Part shown: positions 1 to 12,600 of the stretch, piece after piece
Layout: each line of letters starts with the position of its first letter
Numbering within the stretch: position 1 is the stretch's first letter
Source: Rhabdophis nuchalis
Taxonomy: Eukaryota; Chordata; Lepidosauria; Squamata; Natricidae
Assembly (NCBI GenBank): GCA_039707465.1
Contig: CM077643.1
Span: forward strand, 379,914,419-379,978,418
Length of the DNA: 64,000 bases
Reading direction: 5' to 3'
Notes under the pieces: model-generated
Seen by the model: the letters and a program-made list of their open reading frames with translations, nothing else
Told to the model about the DNA's origin: nothing
Database searches by the model: none
Made by a program: the position numbers and the translations under genes

Positions 1-624
1 GAAATATTGCGTTCCAGTCAATGGTTTAACACAGAGGACAAGTGCAATGTTGATTAAGAAGCAGCGATACAAAGCCTAAACCTAGATATTGAGCAGCTGA
101 AGGAGTTGATCTGACCTAAACTTTCAGAGACCTCTTTGCTACTGTGACTGAAGTTCTCATTGTCATTAAATCCAGGGAAGGGGTTTCTTTTGGCTCATTC
201 ATATGCAATCATTTGTTTTCTCAAGTCTCAAAGGCCATACAAATCTAATAATTGTGATTTTGAGCACCGAACTGAATTTCTTCACATCCCCAAATTATGT
301 GTCCTTAATTTTCTCAGGAAACTAAATACTCACACTATTAATATCAACCAAGATATTTCTGTTTTTCTTTCTCCTTTTAACAATTAATAAAGAGAATATG
401 CTTCCACCCAAACAACACGCTTCTCCTGGAAGACATTCCTCACTTTGCACAACTGGCTACTGTTAATGCCTCAATAAGCTTCCCTTTCCTCCACTCAGAT
501 CCAATTCAGATCTGTCTAGAGAGTTGACAGAGGGGTCCATTCTTGTTTTCTACCCTGTTTGGTTGGAGATGAAGCTTGTGGCCCTCCCATTGCCTTCCCA
601 TTACTCAGTGGCAGCAAAACCTAC

Positions 625-3600
625 AAATCGACGGTCTGATGGTCGCTTGACATTTTGTGGGTTGATTGAGAGATCAGGCATCACTGCAGCCACCAATTCC
701 CCTGCGATATCACCAGCAGCCACTGTGTTCAGCCAATCAGATCCAGAGATGCTCTGCAAAAGGGAGAGAATCATAAGCCTCATTTCTACCTTTCAATGAC
801 CTTGGGATAGGTCATACCCTCTTCCTTTATTTGGGGATGCATAACTTACCCATACGGTGCCTTTGCGAGGGAGCACAAAATAGGCTCGAAAGTCACGATA
901 GCCAGCATCCAAATAGTGGATCCCACCTAGTCCATACCTGCAATATAGAAATGTAAGAAAAATGCATGATATTTCCAAGTTGATGTAGCACAAACTCTGA
1001 CACTTGCAATAAAGAGCAGCATCAACATTGGCACAGACGGTAATGCAGCATGTTAGGAAACAATACTACCAATTGATCTGCAATCTAAGATTCCTGAATG
1101 AGAACTATGATTGGCAAAGTGGAAAAATTGTGTTTGTCCAGTTCTCTGGATTCGCTGCTTCCTCTATTGCTACTTAGAACATTTCTTGTAAGAAAAAACG
1201 AATCCTGGTCAGTTGAGAGATCTGAATGTCTGGAATCTCAATTTCAGATACTTATATTTGAAAACCCATCACAGTCTCATCTCACTCCTACTTACTGATC
1301 CACTGCTCAGAATCTTTCCTGCCACAATTAATGAATGCATGATGTATAATTCAACTTAGTCATTTAAGATGTGTCCCAAAATAGTTTAAAAGGCCAGGTG
1401 AATTGCTACTGTGATAAGTAAATCTATTCTGTATCATTTAGCAAATGGCCCAAGGCCCTTGATTTAAGCCCAAGTCAAGTTAGGCATATGTAAAACTAAC
1501 AAGTGTTACAAGCTAGAATGTGACAGAGTAGAGTAGTGGATGTTGAGTTGGAGCATATTTCAAGTCACCTTTTCTAGGGAAATCACATTTTGTGAGAACA
1601 GAACAGCTATTTACCATATCAGAGAAGATCTGAAAGTCAATGTTGTCATATTTCCTAAGAATGTGCCAGGTTCTACAGTAAACATGCTAAACATCTGTAT
1701 GTACCAAGAAATCAAGGCCAATGTCATATAAATCAGTTTCAAAATGAAGCATTTAATTTTCTTCTAAGTGAAATAGAAATAGAGTGGGATGTTATTATTC
1801 AAATAGTCAAGAGGAAAAGAACTGCAAGAAGTTAGGATGAGAAAGACTCAGAGTCTGGTTGAGAGAAAGCCAGAATGGTTTGATAGGACAGGTCATCTGG
1901 ATCCAGCAATGACTGATCCTTTGGTAAATTAGGGTGATATTTCACATTGTTCTGCAAATGGATCAAAGAGTAATTTAGAACTGAAAATGGTAATGAATTA
2001 AACAAGCCATGACCCTTTATTTGATCTTGATTTGATTTAAAATAATAAGAGAAGTGGGGACACATGATCTGGTTAATGCAGATTATTTAAAAATTGCTCA
2101 TATATCTTTTTAAAGGCTTCAGGAACTGATTGGCAATTTTCTCTACTCTCTCTTTGTCCTCAAGGAACCCAAATTGTGTTAAGTCCATTTTTCTGATACT
2201 CTGCAGAAGCAAATTCACATCAACTTTGGTGGAATTGGAGTACTTAACAGTTAGTCTATTATTTTAAGAATAACAAGTTATACACACACTCACGAGGCAT
2301 AGCAGCTATCTTGTGCAACTGTGATCCCACTGTAGGGTAGCAGCCAGGCAATCTCTGTGCTCAAGTAACGCTTGATACTGTTGATAGGTTCATGCAGTCG
2401 GCGCAAGTCCCAAAATTTGATTTTGCGATCATTGCCTGTAGTCACCATGAAATTGCTAGGAATAAAACAGGCAGGCCAGAGCTCACTGGCAGAACACATC
2501 TGACACAGAAGTCCCAGATCCCTGGCAGAAATATCTGTCAAACTACCCCAAATGCCTTGGCCCAAGACTGTGACCCAATGACAAACAACATGTACAATGG
2601 GATAGCTGTCTGGTCCAATTCGCATTCATAAATTTTGTGGGGATGGGAGAAGGAAAAAAGCATGCCCAGGATGGTCAGAGACAATGAGAGACTAGTTCTC
2701 ATCCGTCAGTGATACTTCACATCCTTCCCACCTGTTTGCTTTGCACCATTGGATGTTGCTCACAGCATGGTCATGGGCCAGGAAGCAACGGAATGGATAC
2801 AGTTTGAGGGAGCCATCAGGCTGGCGTACTCTTTGTAACAGAGACTTGGTGAGCAGATTCCAGAGAGCCACTGTACCTGAGGAGATGGGATTACAGGCAT
2901 TATGCTAGATTTGTGAACCAATATAATTCTTCCCCAATTTCTCTAGGTTTATTCCATTCCAAGGATTTTTTTTTCTTACCATCATAGAAACCTGCAGCCA
3001 AATGCTCATGAGGCTTGGTTGGCATCCAAGCCACGCTGAAACACTGCCCACATTCGGAGGAATTCCCAGCCTGAATGGAGCCTACCTGCAAAGTGGCCAC
3101 ATACTGGACCTGTAGAGAACAAGATAGGGCTAATATTAAGAAAAGACAATAATGAAGAGCCCAACACATGGTAAATCACTTACTCTAAATCAGAGGTTCC
3201 CAAACTTGGCAACTTTAAGATTTGTGGACTTCAACTCCCAGAAATCTCCAGCCAGCATAGCTATGCTGGCTGGAGATTTCTGGGAGTTGAAGTCCACAAG
3301 TCTTAAAGTTGCCAAGTTTGGGAACCTCTGCTCTAAAGGCATAACGTTTCATAACTAATTTCACACACCTGATTTTCAATGTTACAAGTAATGGAAAAAA
3401 GCCTATTTGGTTTATCTGAGGTCTTACAGAACCACTGCCAATCAGAATAAATAAAGTTGCTAGATATCAAAGAGCAGAAAGTGGGTTATAGCAGTATCTT
3501 ACATTAACTTCTTGAGTGGGATGGGGGAATGAAAATGAGCTATTTTTAGAGTATCTTTTTTAAAAAAGTATTTATATAAGTATTTAATGAGAAAGGATTC

Positions 3601-6600
3601 AGATCTGGGAAGCCTTCAAAATTGACTTGACAAGTGGGAATCTGAAGGATCCATCTTGGAACTCAATATATACCTTGCTTTTAAATGATTCCCCCCCCCA
3701 AGGAAATAATAGACAATACCTTGCAGATAACATGCCGAGGGGAAGGTCCACCTAGAAGAGAGGACAATCAAATAGTAGCAGAAATATCTGTACCTCATTC
3801 TACATTTTCTCTTTGAACGTAATTGGACAAGGGGAAATATTCAGGGGAAAAGGTGGGGGAGAAGCAGATGCTTTGGGCACGAAAAACCAGATTTGGCTTT
3901 GCTATGCTGTAACCATTTGGCTTTAGTAACGTGTACTTTCACTATTGAGAGTCTTTCTTTCTAACTGACCAAGTTGGGACACCTGACAGTGCTATTCACA
4001 ACTCAACTTACAGAAAACCTACGCCCGATCGTGGAACCATTATTCCACCTAAATCCTGACTTACAAAGTTAAAAGTATCATAGTTCCTTAAATAAAAATT
4101 TATCAAGGCATCAATGTAAATTAACAAGATCTCTCGATTAAGCTAATCCAGTAGAGTAGCTAATACTGTTCATAAGGCAGTTTTCACAGAAAAAGCTTGG
4201 TTCCAAACAATCAATCATTCCTGGGCTTTAGCAAAACTGTCAAGACCTGTAAGTTTTGTCTAGCACAGAAGGATGGTTTGCTTTGATTGAAGGTGAGGCT
4301 TTCAAGGCCATGGTTTCTGTGTGTCTGTGGGGCATTCACTGATGTAGTTTTGATATTTATTAAGAATATTTAGCTTTTTCTTGTGTTTTTAATTAGAAGA
4401 TATACTGGCCAGCGTACATGTGTGCTAGTGCTGACAAGGCAATGCCTCGCGTGCCCTAAGAAATGGTTCCGCGTGCCACCTGTGGCACCCCTGCCATAGG
4501 TTCGCCATCACTGGCCTAGGGCATGGTTGATAGGCAGCATCTGAGAGGGCTGTACCCAAGCAAGAGCTTTGTGTTGTGGTGTTCTCACTATAAGGAAAGC
4601 ATCCTCCAGAGTGCAAATAAAAGCTAAGGTTTGTTTCAATGTGTTTTGCCACAAATGGAGTTGTTCATATAGAGTTGTATAGATTTTTTTTAAAATCACT
4701 GCTGTTCTGAATCTCTACTTTAATTCTGTAAAATCAGTTTTGTTTTTTTAATGAAGAATAGTAAACAAATAAATTAGTACTGATTTATTACTACTAATAA
4801 ATGAGTATGTCAGTCAGTTGGTTTATTTTTAGAATTTATTTTTACTAATCGCAGGGACAAATGGAAAAGTAGGAGGTTAGTACAACACAATGACTGTGTG
4901 TTTCTTTCAACATAATCTGATACCGAGGAATGGAAGAAAAGGAGTAGAGTCCAAACTCGACTCTCTTGAGACTAATTTTCCACTATCATCTTTGAAAAGG
5001 TCAGTGCTGCACACTCTGTCCTCATGATCATCAATCATTCTTGCAGACAGATGTAATTACAAGCACCATTAATTTATATAGTTGACTAAGCACACAGCTT
5101 GCACACCCTGCACCAGGCCCCAAAATGCATGTATCCGGACATGCAGTAGCTTTTGTTGCCCACATAGCTCCCTGCACTGCATGCATGCGAGAACAAAAAT
5201 GACCATATATCTTCTCGGGGACAATAAAAGCTAAATTAGGACATTTTTTCAACAGAGCTGCAAAGATTCTTTCAACAAAAAGGTCTGATTTTGAGAAAGA
5301 ACAAAATCATAATTAGAAACCGACAACTTTATTTATTTATTTTATTTATTAGTTTGATTTATATAACCGCACCCTCTCCCCAAAGGGACCCGGGGCGGTG
5401 CACAGGAAATTAAAAACCACATAATATCACAAATATAAATAATTAAAACTGAATTAAATAAATTATCCCTGTGCTAAAAATTTAAAAGTATTAAAACTTT
5501 GACTTAGTGTGTTGAAACAATGTGAAATGGGAAAACATATTATTATCAGTGTTGCACTTCAGATAAAGATGCTGCAAATCTCCTCATGATCATTTGAAGA
5601 AAAGCATGTAGCTTTTCTTAAATGGTTTTAGCTCTGTATTTCCCTGGACTAAAATTTGAATTGAGTTCTCTAGGCAGAGTGCTAGTAATATGAAAATAAG
5701 ACTTTATGGGTAGCACATGGCTATTTCGTAAGGCACCACAGAGAACCATCTCTCTCATAACTTATGGTAGGACAAAGCCTCTCATAATAACTAATGCTAA
5801 CTCTTCTTCCCATCGTTTAACTTCAATAGAATACCTGGTCTTTCTAACAGTACCCCTCCTTTCCTGTTTGGGTGACACAACCTGAACAGACAACATCCAA
5901 CAATGCAGATACCTGCCTGTCTTCTTCCCATTTTTTACAGCTATTCCTACCTGTTACCTGTGTTCTTCGGTAGGCATTCAAGTCTTTCACATGGGGAAGG
6001 CTGTACAGCAACACTTTGCCACTAGAAAAGGCTACAGCCAGTAGTCCCAGCCGACTCATGTGAGGGAGCTGCACGGGATATAAACCAAACTGAAAGTTAA
6101 TTATATTTCATGTCCCATTTAGGAAGCTTCCATTTCCAAAAGCCATAAATATGAAAGAAATGAATTGAAGTCATTTAAGTGCAAGCTTCCACTTTAAAGT
6201 ACCTGTGACTGACAGACAGCTAAGAGGATTTCAATGATTCCCTCATCAATAGGTTCTATCATTAGGAAGTTTTATGTAACATTCAACAAAAAGCTTCCTT
6301 CATATGACATAAGACTACCTGCTTCCTCAGGCTTGGACAATAGAGAACATGTTTTACCCTGCTTCTGAGTGACATTCCTTCAACTTCTTGGGCAAAGAAT
6401 ATAGACTCTGTTCAATTGCAGTGTAATTTTCAGCTTGATTCTTTAATTTATCAAGATCTTTTTGAATTTTGCTTTTGTTTTCTGTGAAATTACCTGTTAA
6501 TGTCTATTGTATCTTACCCTGTTTTGTATCATCCGTGAATTTGATAACAACTGACAGAAGGAGAACGCTTAATTAAAATGTTGAAGATATCCAAAATGTT

Positions 6601-9600
6601 GAAGATAAAACTCTATCATATGATATCCTAACCCTGCATATACACTGAATATCTAAAGTCCAGGAAAACCTTTGGCCCAGCCAATTTCTTGGCCCCAATT
6701 CTCACCTTGCGCTGAGTGATAGGGGATTCCCAAGCTCCACTGGGGCAGAATTTCATGTCCCAAATACAACCATGATCAGTGGCAATTGCATATGCAAGTC
6801 CTGGCTTGGTAACACACCTGGGAAAAAGAATGCAGGGAAAAAAATATTCAAAGCCTTTGGGTCATGCCATAGTAAATGCACAATTCTTTTGCATATTCCC
6901 CAGTGCAGAAGATACAAGGACCTTTGAAGATTAGGCTGAAACGATAATTAAGAGGAGATTCTTCTGCACTTTGGCTACTCCTGCTTTATTATATGTGTCT
7001 TGCTCCTTCTTGTACTGTCTCATATAGCAAATATAACATATCTGAGACACAGAAAAACGGCTCTTCAGGAAGCAATGTATCTAATACAGCTGTTCTCTGC
7101 CCATAAAACCCTAGTTCAGGAAACTTCCTAATGATGTGCCCCAATTTAATTGCTAGTGATGTTGGAATCTGAGTTAATTCAGCCACAATTCCTACAGCAC
7201 TGCTTAATCTTCAGCTACAATGCAGGATGTAAGATTTCTACAGGAATGAAACAATACAATGTTTTTACAACAGACACAAAGTTTGCTTACAACTCACCCT
7301 TTGTCTTCCTGGATAGGTCCAAGCTCCCAGAGCTGAAGCAGAGCTGGTCCTGTATGGATTTGTGACAAAGAATGCTGAACGTTCATGGTGGGATTGCAGT
7401 AGATAGCCACATACTGGGATGCCATAGAGCCTTCCGGGGTTGGGCACCACTCCAAAGCCCAGACAGGACCCCCAACAAAGAAAGTCATGTCTAAGCGATC
7501 ATCATGAGGTTGTAAGGCATTAAACCTGCCAGGCAGGAAAAGAAAGGAACCATAGCATAATAGCTGGCCTTGCATGCAGCGTCTAACATAAAATTTATTG
7601 GATAGTTTGGAAGGGAAAAAAAAACATCACTATGGTTCAGACCATATAGAGATGGTAACATTCTTCAGTGAGGATGGAACAAAGACTTATTATTGATGTA
7701 AAGTAAGCATGGGAAATCTCAGGTTCTCAGGTACCCCATCCAACTCATGGAGCTTCAAAGTAAGGTTCCTCCCCTTTAACTGCCCCCTAGCAGTCATTTC
7801 CCAGAGATTCCCTAAATGTAGTATTTCCCATGAGCTTTCCATCATGGACAAAACTAGTTGCACAAGCACACACCTGTTAATCCGGTAGAAGACACTGCTT
7901 TCTTGCAAACCTTCTCTCTTGATAGAGAAGAGTGGGGACTTGGTTTCAGCTGGAAGGAATTTATCTGCTTCACTTTGGAAGATGGAAGAGAACAAAATGG
8001 AAGCTCATCTGATGTTCACTTTGTTACAAGAAATCATAAGCATTTAAATGCCTGAAAACAGACTAGGATGCAAAGACTTCTTCTGTGCAGGGGGATACAC
8101 AGAATCTTTCAGGTGGCAATATTCTTGGTCTTGCCATGCTGTCTTATGTGCTATGCTGCGTTGATGTAGAGCATGGATGTCAAACTTGCGGTGTCATGTG
8201 ACATTTCACAATGTTTTTCTCCTTCACGGAGCTGGGGCGGGCGTGGCCTGTGCATGACACATCCACCCGCAGGCCACTAATTTGATACCCCTGATATAGA
8301 GAAAATGACCACCAAGGGTCTCTCTCTTAAAAGCTTAAGGAATTACCAGGACTACAACTCAGAATGGAAATGTAGGAGATGACAGAAGAGTCAAACCAAA
8401 CATTCCAGGAGACAATGACAAAATGTTTCTGTATTATACTTAAGAATCTAAATGGACATATGAGTGAAATCACTGGGAGATGAGTCAACTTAAACAAGAC
8501 TTTATCATTTATAGGCACATGTGCCCTTTAATTATCTATCTGGTTCTAGGTATGTTACATTTTATTCTTTTGTCAGAAGGCCACTCACCTCTCTGAGAGA
8601 AAAATCCATTTCTGGGCAGAGGGAATCCACTCTGGAAACTCCCAGTAGGAATGGTGCTGCTCACGTCTAAGGGACAAAGGAAGTACAACTGCATCATAGA
8701 AATGCAATTTATATAACAGGAATCAGTGTAACAATAGAACAGTACAACAACTGAGTTGTCTGTGGTTTGATTGAATACTACAGCAAAATGAGAAAGCACA
8801 CTCAATAAATACTGGATACACTGAGTACTTCGAACTTGGATCAATCTGAATGCAATCAAAAATAGGAGTACTTTGGCAGATGTTGCAACAAACAACTTAG
8901 TGCTTAGATTTTCTTCTTAATTTCTCGAGTTAGTTAACAAGATATAAACCTTGGATTAAGGGGGGAAGGAACTCTGGTTTTTTTGCTAAGCTTCAATAAA
9001 GAAAGGATTTGGCAATTGTCATTTCTAGATTTATTTTGCCATAGCTATGTGAATGCAACCCTGCAACATTCATTTGGCATTGTCTAATTGTTGCCCAACT
9101 ATCTAGGAAAGTGCCAGAAGTTGCATCCTTCCCTGAAGGAACGCAGATCTCACAGAACCCAGTCCCTTCCAAGTATTTCAAGCAATCGTAAACAAAGCCA
9201 ACGCAGCCAAAACTAGTATTTCTGTCTTGCACGCATACACTGTCATAAAAGTCTTCAATCTTACAAATCAGGAACTGAATTGTCATATTTCTCTTTCTGA
9301 GATTTTTAAAACATGTCAAAATTAAAAGGAATTTAATTTTGGTCCTGGTGACCAACCCAGATTGCATCTTAAAAAGAATTAGTATGTTTTTTGTTTTGGA
9401 CCTCTCTTCAAGATCCTTCATTATCTTCATATCCATTTAAATGAAGGATACATTTTAGATCCTATGTTCAGTTTTGATTACAGGCTAAATTCACCTTCAG
9501 AGAGATTTTTAAACCATTTCCACCCACGGCCAAACTTGGCTCAACATTTTTATCTCCTCAAAGAAGTAGCATCTCTTCAATCACTTAGGAAAAATAGTTT

Positions 9601-12600
9601 TTCATGAACTAACGTGGTTCTGCTTTTAGCAAGGCAGCCAGGCTTGAACATCCAGAGGTCTCATTATCACTGCCCAATCCACACTCATTTAGACATCAAC
9701 TACCAAGTCTGATGATTGCTGGAGAGCCCATTCTTTAAAACAGTGACAGCAGGAACTCAAAAGCAGTCGCGTGTACTTCAGCCAGCCAGAACTAGTTGAA
9801 GCGCTGAACTTTCAGAAAACAAAACAATGCAGCAGAAACCTGCCTTTCCTCCCTTCAACCCCATTCCCGTTCCTCAATTCTCCCAATCACTGAGGGGAGT
9901 CTAATACTCACACGTGGTGAGTGATGGAGAGAGACTTCCATATAGGGCCGATCATAGAATTGTACAAGCCACTGGAACCAGATTCTCGGCGCGGAGGTTT
10001 GGACTTCTATGGGGAAAAAAGGAAGTCAAAAACAGAGGCCTCAAAGCCCACACCTCCCAAATTCTGTGCAACAAGAACCTCAGCCCATTCCAAAAGACCA
10101 GAGCTTTTTCTTCAGGTGGTGTTCCCTCTAGCATACCACCAGGTGGAGTATTCAATCCCCCCCCGAAATACAATGAAGCCATCTCAAGTTTGGGTTACCA
10201 CTGGTTTGCATGAGCTGGACTCCCTCTCAGACTTCATAGCCTCGTTCATCACTAGGTCATAATGCTCTTCTTCCTCCTCCTCCTGCAAAAAACTTTCTTC
10301 TGAGGGGACAAAGTCCACGTCTTCCTCATTTTCCAACTTCTGTTCTTTTGGCTTGCGGCCTCGTCGTTTCTTACTGGGCTCCTCAGTTCTAGGGGTTTCC
10401 TTTGGGATTTCATTGCAAGGAGGAGCCTGGTATGCAGATGTCAATTCTTCAGCCAGTTCCTGTAGATACAGAAGGGCTCTTGGAAAGAGGAAGGAGGGAG
10501 AATGTAAATTCATAAACTGAGCTGTGGTTAAGAATCAGCTCCATTCTAATGCCTTAAGGACAGGCACAGATATAATCTTCATTTCCAAATCTCCAAAAGA
10601 ATAGTGGTGGGTAGGTCAGAATCATAGGTATCAAGCTCCTTGGCATAACAAATTCATTTATACTGTACCTCTTAGAATTTCCCAGAAGAGGAAAGGTTCT
10701 TCAGAGAATTGACAATTTTATTGCTGAATTTGACAATGACTATAAAATAGAGGTAGTGGGGGGGGGGGGGGAGTTTACAATGCTGATTGCCCTCTTATTG
10801 TTTTATACAATTTGATTCAATAACCATCGGATTAAAATTTATTAGACTAATTATAATTACTAGTATAATTTGTTTGTCCCTCCTGGCTTGTGCTGGCATC
10901 CTGGGAGGTTACGCGAGGCTGGCTCCAGGATATTGTGAACACTTCCTTGAGTGAGGGGTATCTGCCTACCGCCTTGAAAGAGGCAGTGGTGAGACCCCTT
11001 CTCAAGAAGCCTTCCCTGGACCCAGCATTATTGGAAAATTATCATCCGGTCTCCAACTTTCACTTTCTAGCGAAGGTTGTAGAGAGTGTTGTGGCACAAC
11101 AGTTTCCTCGGCACCTGGAGGAAATTGATTATCTAGACCCGCGCCAGTCTGGCTTCCGACCCGGTCACAGCACCGAGACGGCATTGGTCGCGTTGGTGGA
11201 TGATCTCTGGAGGGCACGGGATAGAGGATGTTCCTCTATCCTGGTCCTATTAGATCTCTCAGCGGCTTTTGATACCATCGACCATGGTATCTTATTGCAC
11301 CGATTGGGGGGGTTGGGAGTGAGAGGCACTGTGTTACGGTGGTTCTCATCCTACCTCTCTGGTCGGTCGCAATGTTTGTTGGCAGGAGGGCAGAGGTCGG
11401 CCCCGAGACCCCTGATATGCGGGGTTCCTCTCTCGCCCCTCCTGTTCAACACCTATATGAAGCCGCTGGGCGAGATCATCCGTGGTTTTGGAGTAGAATA
11501 CCATCTGTACGCTGACGACATCCAGCTGTACATATCTACCCCAAACCACCCCAACGATGCCTTTGAGGTGATGTCCCGGTGTTTGGAGGCCGTACGGGTC
11601 TGGATGGGTAGTAACAAACTCAAGCTCAACCCTTCCAAGACCGAGTGGCTGTGGTTTCCGGCACCCCGGTTCAGCCAGTTAAGTCCAACACTGGCCATTG
11701 GGGGCGAAATATTGGCCCCTATGGAGAGGGCGTGCAATTTGGGTGTCCTCCTGGATTCCCGGCTGTCCATGGAGGACCATGTGGCAGCCGTGGCCAAGGG
11801 GGCATTTTACCAGGTACGCTTGGTACGCCAATTGCGCCCCTTACTGGATCGGGTTGCCCTCCGCACAGTCACTCAAGCACTCGTGACATCTAGGCTGGAC
11901 TATTGTAACGCTCTCTACATGGGGCTCCCCTTGAGGTGCACTCGGAGGTTACAGCTAGTCCAGAATGCAGCCGCGCGGGTGGTCATGGGAGCCACAAGGC
12001 AGTCCCAGGTAACACCTCTCCTGCGCAAGCTGCACTGGCTACCTGTGGCCTTTCGGGTGAGCTTCAAGATGCTAATGACCATCTTTAAAGCACTCCATGG
12101 CTCGGGGCATGGTTACATGCGAGACCGTATCCTGCCCCATACATCCCTCCGACCGATCCGCTCCCATAGAGAGGGCCTTCTCCGGGTGCCGTTGGCCGGG
12201 CAATGCTGGTTGGCGACACCCAGGGGAAGGGCCTTCTCTGTGGCGGGCCCAACCCTCTGGAACGACCTGCCCCCTGAACTCCGTACCACCACAGACCTCC
12301 GCCTTTTCCGCCGGCGTCTTAAAACTTATTTATTCCAACAAGCCGGCCTAGGATAACCACCCGATTTGGACTTTTTAGTTATAAATTTTAATTAGAGAAT
12401 TTTAAAATGTTTTAGCATGGGGTAATTTAATTTAATTGGGTTTTAATAATTGGTTTATTTATGTATGTTGTGTTTTTAATTCGCCTGTGCGCCGCCCTGG
12501 GTCCTTTTGTAGGAGAAGGGCGGGGTATAAATTTAATAAAATAAATAACTACTAATATGTTCCAGCAGGGTGAGTTTTTTTAAAAAGAAAAGCAAGCTAG

